This document shows positions 1 through 6,273 of a DNA stretch of 27,589 nt, piece by piece (within the stretch, counting starts at the first letter, position 1; each line of letters begins with the position of its first letter). Source of the stretch: JASEHD01 sp964471945 (GTDB lineage: Bacteria > Bacteroidota > Ignavibacteria > UBA10030 > SZUA-254). The translations under genes and the position numbers were made by a program. The stretch spans positions 1 through 27,589 of the forward strand of contig CAYYIJ010000023.1 in NCBI GenBank assembly GCA_964471945.1, given 5' to 3'. The notes beneath the pieces were generated by a model. That model searched no databases and had not been told where the DNA came from. It worked only from the letters and a program-made list of their open reading frames with translations.

Positions 1-29
1 TTAATCTGCAACATTCATACCACTCAACA

Positions 30-1154
30 CTAGTTCTGCAACAGACTCGAAGGCGACGTGATCGGAGTTGAGAATGTGAGAAGTTTATCTGGGCTAATAG
101 AGATACTATCTGTGGCTTCTTTTGTTTGTTCTTGAATTATTATCAAAGGGTGAAGTAGTCGAGCATATTTGTCGTCGAAGTGTGTGCACGTCAATTTGAG
201 CGATCTTAGATTGAAGCGCAATTCGAAAAGTTGTTCGACACAGTTGAGAGAATAGTAAAGGTCGGTTAGAGCAAAAGCGACAATAGGGAACGGATAAGGC
301 AAACGATCTTCCAACCAGATAACTTCAGCCGACTCGGGTGGCTGAGCTGTCAATACAGTTGTACAATAGTCCTGAATGAGAAAGAAATCGTTGACCAATT
401 CGATTATGTCATAGCTTGGTTGCTTTGGTTCTTTCAGACGGTGAATAAGTTCAAAGAGACCACCATGAGAAGGACGATTGGAATTCTGAGTATCGTTAAG
501 CAAGAAGGGGCGAAATTTTTCGTCGGTTTTGAGGAGATTCAATACCTGTCTTCGGGTGCGCTCTGTGTTCTCGATGATGTCAGTATAACTGTATCTAAGA
601 ACTGACCAGCCGTCTTGTACGAGAACATTCTGGCGACTCAAGAACTTGTCTAACGAGTCTCTCGTTGCAAACTTTCCAAAACCATCTACCTCGAATACGT
701 ACTTGTGTGATGCTTCAAGTGTAAAATCAGCAATGAACCCTTTAATGGTGGTCTGAGGTTGAAACTTTAGTAAACCTTCGGAAGATAGGATGGGGGAAAG
801 AATGCTTCGCACAAACTCGGACTCTAAGTAATTCTGCTCACCTTCTATAGGCTCAATTTGATTCTCGAAGTAGCGGTACGATGCAAAATAGTGTTGGTAC
901 CGACGTTTGTTCTGCGTGTGCAGTCGAGGACTGTTGACAGTGAGTAGTTTGCCAGCAATTGCCTCGTCAAAGGTCACATTTTCAAGGTTGACTGCTTCTT
1001 TTACTATTTCTATGAACTGCTCGGGCATGAAACGTAACTTAGTCTCTATGAAATTTTGGGTTTCTTCATCTGTTTTGATTCTCGATAATCGCTCATCAAA
1101 TCTATACACCCCTCGGATAAGTGAAGGTAAGAAGTATTTGGCTGAGTCATTCAT
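30..1154 (-). CDS. DUF559/VSR-like nuclease-fold protein, possibly the N-terminal part of a larger enzyme
   Basis: A 374-residue protein I cannot name. The middle part (about residues 110-210) looks like the DUF559/very-short-patch-repair branch of the PD-(D/E)XK nuclease fold. It has an acidic helix (E111, E113), an IADF strand with D143, FEVDG with E155 and D157, then an arginine-bearing helix and a GWSVLRYS strand, the order seen in that family. The flanking regions (1-105 and 215-374) match nothing I recognise. Such domains occur alone or attached to DNA helicases and restriction-like proteins, so a DNA-processing role is plausible but unproven. The start is the ATG at 1152-1154, with no clear Shine-Dalgarno. 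The last residues, after about residue 350, are serine/threonine-rich and low in complexity, and another minus-strand frame is open across 4-84, so a C-terminal frameshift is possible. It is transcribed away from lepA. Confidence 0.7.
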   Translation of the reverse strand: MNDSAKYFLPSLIRGVYRFDERLSRIKTDEETQNFIETKLRFMPEQFIEIVKEAVNLENVTFDEAIAGKLLTVNSPRLHTQNKRRYQHYFASYRYFENQIEPIEGEQNYLESEFVRSILSPILSSEGLLKFQPQTTIKGFIADFTLEASHKYVFEVDGFGKFATRDSLDKFLSRQNVLVQDGWSVLRYSYTDIIENTERTRRQVLNLLKTDEKFRPFLLNDTQNSNRPSHGGLFELIHRLKEPKQPSYDIIELVNDFFLIQDYCTTVLTAQPPESAEVIWLEDRLPYPFPIVAFALTDLYYSLNCVEQLFELRFNLRSLKLTCTHFDDKYARLLHPLIIIQEQTKEATDSISISPDKLLTFSTPITSPSSLLQN

Positions 1155-1216
1155 CTGAAGGTTTTATTTCCTGACAGTTGCAAATGGCATTTAACTTTTA
1201 CATAGACACAATATTG

Positions 1217-1235
1217 TCCCGCTCTTCGAGCGGGA
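1217..1235. repeat. GC-rich hairpin, copy 1 of a TCCCGCT/AGCGGGA palindrome
   Basis: TCCCGCTC at 1217-1224 pairs perfectly with GAGCGGGA at 1228-1235 around a 3-base loop. No T-tract follows on either side and no gene ends here, so a terminator role is weakly supported. The same stem sequence recurs at 1415-1438, which suggests a dispersed palindromic repeat or a shared RNA structure. Confidence 0.6.
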
Positions 1236-1376
1236 TAAACTGTAATTATTTTTCTTTGAATTATCATTTATTATCTGATTTAAGCATAAGCATATCGAGT
1301 AAACATTATCAATAAAAACCTGATAATTCGTTTTATCATTCAAGAATATAAAACTTGTTGGTATAAAAGTCAAAAA

Positions 1377-1405
1377 TTGCAACTCCATTCAATTTTTGGT
1401 ATATT
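1377..1405 (+). promoter_or_regulatory. Candidate sigma70-type promoter for lepA
   Basis: TTGCAA at 1377-1382 is followed by a 17-base spacer and TATATT at 1400-1405. TGG directly before the -10 box gives an extended -10. Transcription would begin near 1412, so the hairpin at 1415-1438 would lie at the very 5' end of the message. This was read by eye. The promoter consensus in this organism is unknown, and Bacteroidota often use a different one. Confidence 0.45.
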
Positions 1406-1414
1406 TAAATGTAA

Positions 1415-1438
1415 AATCCCGCTTAGTTGAGCGGGATT
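1415..1438. repeat. GC-rich hairpin, copy 2, in the lepA leader
   Basis: A 9-base perfect stem (AATCCCGCT at 1415-1423 and AGCGGGATT at 1430-1438) surrounds a 6-base loop. It ends 15 bases before the lepA ATG at 1454. The only purine-rich, Shine-Dalgarno-like stretch upstream of lepA (GAGCGGGA) lies inside this stem. Because of the predicted start site it may be a 5' leader stem-loop rather than a terminator; there is no T-tract. Confidence 0.6.
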
Positions 1439-1453
1439 ACTGTTATTGACTCT

Positions 1454-3250
1454 ATGGAACATATCAGAAATTTTTGTATAATCGCACACATTGATCACGG
1501 TAAGTCGACTATCGCCGACCGCCTGCTTGAACGCACAGGAACGCTTACCGAGCGCGAGATGAAATTCAATCAGGTGCTGGATGACATGGAACTTGAACAA
1601 GAACGAGGCATCACTATCAAGCTGCATGCTATACAAATGAAATATAAGACAAAGGACAATAAAAACTATACACTAAATCTAATCGATACACCCGGTCATG
1701 TCGATTTTTCATACGAAGTATCACGTTCACTCGCTGCTTGTGAGGGAGCGATTCTCGTGGTTGATGCATCGCAAGGTGTGGAGGCACAAACAATAAGTAA
1801 CCTTTATCTTGCAATAGATGCTGGCTTGGAAATCATTCCAGTTGTAAACAAGATCGATCTTCCAAGTGCGATGGTTGAGCAAGTAAAACATCAAATCATC
1901 GACTTGATTGGCTGTAAAGAAGAAGATATCATTCTATCGAGCGCCAAAATGAAAATTGGTGTAGATGAAATTCTCGAAGCAGTGGTAAGTCGAGTTCCTC
2001 CTCCCACAGGTAATCCTGATGCACCGCTGAAAGCATTAATTTTTGATTCGATTTTCGATGGTTATCGCGGGTCGGTTGTTTATATACGAGTATTCGACGG
2101 AACATTGGCGGAAAAGGATAAACTAAAATTTTTTGCAACGAATAAAATATTTGATGCAGAAGAAGTTGGTGTACTTGAGATGCAGCGTGTGCGAACCAAA
2201 GAACTTTCTGCCGGTGATGTGGGTTATTTAATTCCGGGAGCGAAGGAATTGCACGACACTAAAGTTGGCGATACAATAACGAACGCGGATAAATCGGCAG
2301 AAGGTCCGCTCCCCGGCTACAAAGAAGCAAAGCCGATGGTATTTGCCGGACTCTATCCTGTTAACGCAGATAACTTTGCCGAGCTTCGAGACTCGCTTGA
2401 AAAATTACGAATGAACGATGCTTCATTGGTGTTTGATCCCGAAACATCTATTGCACTTGGTTTTGGATTTCGTGCGGGTTTCTTAGGATTACTTCACATG
2501 GAAATCGTACAGGAACGGCTCGAGCGTGAATACAAGCAAGAGCTAATCACAACCGTTCCAAACGTTGAATACCGCGTTGAAAAACGGGATGGAGAGATTG
2601 TTTTGGTAGATAATCCAGCACTTATGCCTACGCTTGGCGATATTGAACATGTCGAGGAACCGTTCATTAAAGCTCAGATCATCACACCGGCTGAATACAT
2701 CGGAAACATTATGAAGTTATGCACCGATCGTCGTGGAGTTTATAAAAACACGACGTATCTTGATCCAACCCGCGCAGATTTGAGATATGAGCTGCCTTTG
2801 TCGGAAATTATTTTTGATTTTTACGACAAGTTGAAATCTACATCGCGTGGTTATGCATCACTCGATTACGAATTTCTCGAATATCGCGAATCTGATCTGG
2901 TTAAATTGGATATTCTATTAAATGGCGAATCCGTTGATGCGCTCTCGACGATTGTTCATCGGGACAAAGCATTCGAGTGGGGGAAAAAACTTTGTGCAAA
3001 ACTTCGGAAACTGATCCCACGTCAAATGTTTGAAGTTGTAATTCAAGCAGCAATCGGTAGTAAAGTTATTGCACGCGATACCATTTCGGCAATGCGGAAA
3101 AACGTGATTGCTAAATGTTATGGAGGTGACATCACACGGAAGAGAAAGCTGTTAGAGAAACAAAAGGAAGGCAAAAGACGTATGAAACAAGTCGGAAGAG
3201 TCGAAATTCCACAAGAAGCGTTTTTAGCAGTTCTTGCAATGAAAGAATAA
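1454..3250 (+). CDS. lepA: Elongation factor 4 (LepA), ribosome-associated translational GTPase
   Basis: LepA/EF4 is an EF-G-like GTPase that acts on the ribosome. The protein shows the GTP-binding motifs AHIDHGKST (residues 11-19), DTPGH (78-82) and NKID (132-135), the EF-G-type domains II, III and V, and the LepA-specific C-terminus rich in lysine and arginine and ending in IPQEAFLAVLAMKE. I place the start at ATG 1454, giving 598 residues, the usual family length and the usual beginning MEHIRNF. An in-frame TTG at 1427 would start inside the upstream hairpin and add nine residues that LepA proteins do not carry. No clear Shine-Dalgarno precedes 1454. A signal peptidase gene follows after 17 bases, a lepA-lepB arrangement known from many bacteria, including E. 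coli. Confidence 0.97.
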   Translation: MEHIRNFCIIAHIDHGKSTIADRLLERTGTLTEREMKFNQVLDDMELEQERGITIKLHAIQMKYKTKDNKNYTLNLIDTPGHVDFSYEVSRSLAACEGAILVVDASQGVEAQTISNLYLAIDAGLEIIPVVNKIDLPSAMVEQVKHQIIDLIGCKEEDIILSSAKMKIGVDEILEAVVSRVPPPTGNPDAPLKALIFDSIFDGYRGSVVYIRVFDGTLAEKDKLKFFATNKIFDAEEVGVLEMQRVRTKELSAGDVGYLIPGAKELHDTKVGDTITNADKSAEGPLPGYKEAKPMVFAGLYPVNADNFAELRDSLEKLRMNDASLVFDPETSIALGFGFRAGFLGLLHMEIVQERLEREYKQELITTVPNVEYRVEKRDGEIVLVDNPALMPTLGDIEHVEEPFIKAQIITPAEYIGNIMKLCTDRRGVYKNTTYLDPTRADLRYELPLSEIIFDFYDKLKSTSRGYASLDYEFLEYRESDLVKLDILLNGESVDALSTIVHRDKAFEWGKKLCAKLRKLIPRQMFEVVIQAAIGSKVIARDTISAMRKNVIAKCYGGDITRKRKLLEKQKEGKRRMKQVGRVEIPQEAFLAVLAMKE

Positions 3251-3267
3251 GAAAAAATAATAATCAT

Positions 3268-4182
3268 ATGAGTAAAATAATGAAAAACCCCGCACATCCA
3301 ACTGAACTGAAATCATCTCAAAAAAGTTTTAAAACGAAAGTACAAGCCGCACTAAAAGAATTCGCCATCGTATTTGGGGCATTCCTCGTCCTGAATAGTT
3401 TTGTCGTTGCTTCGTTCCAAGTGCCAACCGGGTCGATGGAGAACGAAATCATGACCGGTGATTTCCTGCTTGTCAATAAATTTCTTTATGGTGGAACAAC
3501 ACCGAGAACAATTCCTTTCACAGACATCAAGATACCGGCATTTAAACTTCCTGCGCTTTGGTCGGTTGAGCGTGGTGATGTTATAGTTTTTATGTTCCCC
3601 GGTATGCGTGAAGAAGTTCAGCCGCATCAATTTGCCTATTACTTGAAGAGGTGTATGGCGTTGCCAGGCGATACACTGCAGATAATAAATCGTGTTGTAT
3701 ATGTTAATGGAAAACCAGCACCTATTCCGCGAAATATGAAATTCAATTCACCATATATAAAACATCAAGGACTACAGGATCCACGAATATTTCCTGAGAG
3801 TGCCCCGTTCAACGAGGATAACTATGGTCCTATTGTCGTACCGAAAAAAGGAGATGTCATTCAGCTTACGCATGAAAATTTTTTCCAATGGAATACTTTC
3901 ATCGGTCGGGAAAATCACACAATTATTTTAAAGAACGGGAAAACCTTTATAGATGGTAACGAAGAAACAAGTTACACTGTCGAAAAGGATTATGTCTTCG
4001 GTATGGGTGACAATCGGGACAATAGTCTCGACAGTAGATTTTGGGGATTTATTCCCGTTGAGGCGATTATAGGAGCACCACTTATCGTCTATATGTCGTG
4101 GGACCCCGATATCTCCATTTTCGATTTGGGAAGAAAATTACCTACTATCAAATGGGAGCGGTTAGGTACTCTAGTTAATTAA
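3268..4182 (+). CDS. lepB: Signal peptidase I, longer paralogue
   Basis: Type I signal peptidase: a membrane-anchored serine/lysine protease that removes signal peptides from exported proteins. An N-terminal membrane segment (about 32-50) leads directly into the catalytic serine motif PTGSM (S56). The general-base lysine is in YYLKRC (K127), within the box ending ALPGD. The conserved GDNRDNSLDSRFWG lies at 247-260. At 304 residues it is longer than a minimal enzyme. The extra length is an insertion between the lysine box and GDN box (about 145-240), as in many Bacteroidota enzymes. It is the second gene of the lepA operon, and a second signal peptidase gene follows after only 9 bases. No strong ribosome binding site is visible, so the start is the first ATG after lepA. 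Confidence 0.95.
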   Translation: MSKIMKNPAHPTELKSSQKSFKTKVQAALKEFAIVFGAFLVLNSFVVASFQVPTGSMENEIMTGDFLLVNKFLYGGTTPRTIPFTDIKIPAFKLPALWSVERGDVIVFMFPGMREEVQPHQFAYYLKRCMALPGDTLQIINRVVYVNGKPAPIPRNMKFNSPYIKHQGLQDPRIFPESAPFNEDNYGPIVVPKKGDVIQLTHENFFQWNTFIGRENHTIILKNGKTFIDGNEETSYTVEKDYVFGMGDNRDNSLDSRFWGFIPVEAIIGAPLIVYMSWDPDISIFDLGRKLPTIKWERLGTLVN

Positions 4183-4191
4183 AATTGTATC

Positions 4192-4875
4192 ATGACGCTG
4201 TTTCAAAAAAAAACATTTAGAGATGCGGGCATAATATTTTTTGTTACCATCGCTTCTGCGATTATTCTCAAAACATACTTCATTGGCGCCGTGTGTGTAC
4301 CCACTTTCTCCATGGAACCGACTCTTCTCCCAGGTGATTATGTCTTCATTAATAAAATGATACATGGGAGAAAATTGGCTTCATTTCCATTTTTCCGATT
4401 TCCCGCGATAAAAAATATCGAACGAGGAGATGTACTACTTTTCGAGCTTCCTCAAATTAATCCTGTCGTTACAGAAACACCATCTTACTTTTTGAAACGC
4501 TGTATCGGATTACCGGGTGATACAATAACAGTAATAGCGAATGAAGTATTTGTAAATAATAAAAAGATAAATTTTCCATCTTGGTTATCAAAAAGTGTTT
4601 CGATGGATTTTGGACCGATTGTAGTTCCTCGAAACGGATTTATTGACGATGTTCCAGCAAAATATTATTTGATTACGGAGGATTATCTATTTGTTATAGG
4701 TGATAATGTTCAACATAGTTACGATAGCCGTTATTGGGGATTTTTAAATCAGGAAAATGTTGTTGGAAAAGCTATGATGATTTATTGGTCGGTCTCTCCA
4801 CAGAGGTATGATCAAGATATTTCAGAAAACTTTAATTCAATCCGCTGGGATCGAATCGGTTCTTTCATACGATAA
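4192..4875 (+). CDS. Signal peptidase I, shorter divergent paralogue
   Basis: A second type I signal peptidase of 227 residues, directly after the first. It has one N-terminal membrane segment (about 11-30), the nucleophile motif TFSMEPTLLPGD (S40), and the lysine box YFLKRCIGLPGD (K102). The last conserved box reads GDNVQHSYDSRYWG (170-183), so the usual RDN after GDN is replaced by VQH while the structural DSR is kept. The catalytic dyad is present, so I expect an active enzyme, perhaps with a different substrate range. The large insertion of its neighbour is missing. The pair probably arose by gene duplication followed by divergence. The ATG at 4192 follows the previous stop by 9 bases, without a clear Shine-Dalgarno. 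Confidence 0.93.
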   Translation: MTLFQKKTFRDAGIIFFVTIASAIILKTYFIGAVCVPTFSMEPTLLPGDYVFINKMIHGRKLASFPFFRFPAIKNIERGDVLLFELPQINPVVTETPSYFLKRCIGLPGDTITVIANEVFVNNKKINFPSWLSKSVSMDFGPIVVPRNGFIDDVPAKYYLITEDYLFVIGDNVQHSYDSRYWGFLNQENVVGKAMMIYWSVSPQRYDQDISENFNSIRWDRIGSFIR

Positions 4876-4904
4876 ACGAAACTCGTAAAACCTGGACGAA
4901 TCTT

Positions 4905-6041
4905 TTGGCAAGTATTTATATTCATATTCCTTTCTGTGAGAGAAAATGCATTTATTGTGATTTTTTTTCTATTAGCGATTTACACAACGAAGATATATTT
5001 CTTGATGCACTTACGAAAGAGATTGAAATGTATGCTGATTATGGTAAGAAGGAAGAAATTGAAACTATCTATTTCGGAGGTGGCACTCCCTCTTTACTTC
5101 AATCTCAAAATATCATTAACATCCTGCATATCTTTAAAAAAACGTTTTCAATCCAAACCGATGCTGAAATCACTATCGAAGTCAACCCGGGAACCGTCAA
5201 TGAAGAGAAATTAAAATTATATCGCGAAACCGGAATCAATCGCATAAGTATTGGTGTTCAATCGTTCAATGCAGAGGATTTAAAATATTTAACGAGGATT
5301 CATTCTGTTGAACAAGCTATCCAAACTATTCAGGATGCCCGATCATGTGGATTTGAAAATCTCAGCTTAGATTTGATATTTGCTATACCGCCTCAATCTC
5401 TCCTAACATGGCGGATGAATCTTGACAGGGCAATAAACTTTAATCCCGATCATATTTCTGTTTACAGTCTCACTATCGAAGAAGGAACACCGTTGGGGCG
5501 TTTGGTGAATCAAAAAGAAATAATTCCTATGCCTACTGATAATGAAGCGGCGATGTATGAATTGACTATGGAGTATCTTCAGGAGAATGGGTATGAACAT
5601 TATGAAGTCTCGAACTTTGCCAAACCGGGATTCAAATCAAAACATAACTGTAATTACTGGAATCATTCAAATTATTTAGGTTTTGGTCCATCTGCACACT
5701 CATTTTGGGGTAATAAACGTTGGTGGAATTATTCAGATATATATTTCTATTCTAACAAACTTCAAAATGGCAAATTCCCAATTGAAGGCTCTGAAGTATT
5801 AGATAAGAAACAACAGTTGGAAGAAGCAATAATGCTGGGATTGCGAATAGGGGAGGTAGATTTTCGGTTATTAGAATTAAGATTTGGTGGAGATTATTAC
5901 AAAGAATTTGAAACAACATTAAAGCATTTTGTTTCGGGTTACTTAATCACGCTTGAAAATCAAGTTTTAAAATTAACCGATAAAGGTTTTTTACTTTGTG
6001 ACGAGATAGGAAAACGACTCATTGCTAAAGTTTCTCCATAA
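4905..6041 (+). CDS. hemW: HemW-type radical SAM protein (haem chaperone family)
   Basis: Radical SAM protein of the HemW (formerly HemN-like) family; HemW binds haem and delivers it to target proteins. It is not the oxygen-independent coproporphyrinogen oxidase it was long annotated as. The iron-sulfur cysteines are C11, C15 and C18 in CERKCIYCDFF. The fourth cysteine typical of true HemN (CxxxCxxCxC) is absent. GGGTPS (58-63) is the SAM-binding glycine motif, and HNCNYW (247-252) is the HemW signature HNxxYW. The C-terminal HemN_C-like part is complete, and 378 residues is the family length. The start is TTG at 4905, because the family begins right at the IYIHIPFC strand and no ATG lies close by. 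It is the last gene of the lepA operon, 29 bases after the shorter signal peptidase. Confidence 0.92.
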   Translation: MASIYIHIPFCERKCIYCDFFSISDLHNEDIFLDALTKEIEMYADYGKKEEIETIYFGGGTPSLLQSQNIINILHIFKKTFSIQTDAEITIEVNPGTVNEEKLKLYRETGINRISIGVQSFNAEDLKYLTRIHSVEQAIQTIQDARSCGFENLSLDLIFAIPPQSLLTWRMNLDRAINFNPDHISVYSLTIEEGTPLGRLVNQKEIIPMPTDNEAAMYELTMEYLQENGYEHYEVSNFAKPGFKSKHNCNYWNHSNYLGFGPSAHSFWGNKRWWNYSDIYFYSNKLQNGKFPIEGSEVLDKKQQLEEAIMLGLRIGEVDFRLLELRFGGDYYKEFETTLKHFVSGYLITLENQVLKLTDKGFLLCDEIGKRLIAKVSP

Positions 6042-6086
6042 GTAATTTTTGGGAATGTTTGATATTTCTTCTATATTAAAAACGCA

Positions 6087-6237
6087 TGAGACTTCTGAAA
6101 AATTATTTTTTTTCTAATAAAAACTGTCACGCTGAGCTTGTAAGCCTTATGTTTACTTGTCGAAACGTGAAATTTTAGTAAATTGTCATGGTTCGACAGG
6201 CTCACCATGACTTTTATCTTATTTTTCAACAGTCTCA
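6087..6237. mobile_element. MITE-like element with terminal inverted repeats and internal palindromes
   Basis: About 151 bases bounded by imperfect 19-base terminal inverted repeats (16 of 19 positions match). The left arm begins TGAGACTTCTGAAAAAT at 6087 and the right arm ends at 6237 with its near-complement. Inside are two palindromes. GTCATGGT at 6185-6192 pairs with ACCATGAC at 6204-6211. TCACG at 6127-6131 pairs with CGTGA at 6166-6170. Translated on the minus strand, the element gives the peptide VSLSNHD, which I recognise as a recurring false-ORF signature of dispersed palindromic repeats in many bacterial genomes. It encodes no transposase, so it would need one elsewhere. A CA dinucleotide on both flanks is the only candidate target duplication. 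It may also end transcription of the upstream operon. Confidence 0.6.
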
Positions 6238-6273
6238 CATCGTTTTTTTTCAAGTTAACCTTTTGAGGATTGA

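Larger units (their letters stand above)
1155..1453. promoter_or_regulatory. Divergent intergenic region upstream of lepA
   Basis: About 300 bases without a convincing gene lie between two divergent genes. The stretch is AT-rich. It holds two related hairpins (1217-1235 and 1415-1438), several TTATCA/TGATAA words including a small hairpin at 1321-1338, and a good sigma70-like promoter at 1377-1405. Short open frames here carry no recognisable protein features and no ribosome binding sites. Confidence 0.6.

Noticed and set aside
1260..1338. Several TTATCA/TGATAA words
   Set aside because: They are short words in AT-rich DNA. One small hairpin (1321-1338) exists, but spacing is irregular and no operator is convincing.
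1191..1388. Short minus-strand open frame in the lepA upstream region
   Set aside because: It spans a hairpin repeat, has no ribosome binding site, and shows no recognisable protein pattern.
4905..6041. Oxygen-independent coproporphyrinogen III oxidase (HemN)
   Set aside because: The cysteine motif is CxxxCxxC without the fourth cysteine, and the HNxxYW signature is present, both typical of HemW.
6071..6253. 60-codon minus-strand open frame containing VSLSNH
   Set aside because: This peptide is a known by-product of dispersed palindromic repeats; the stretch is better explained by the MITE-like element.
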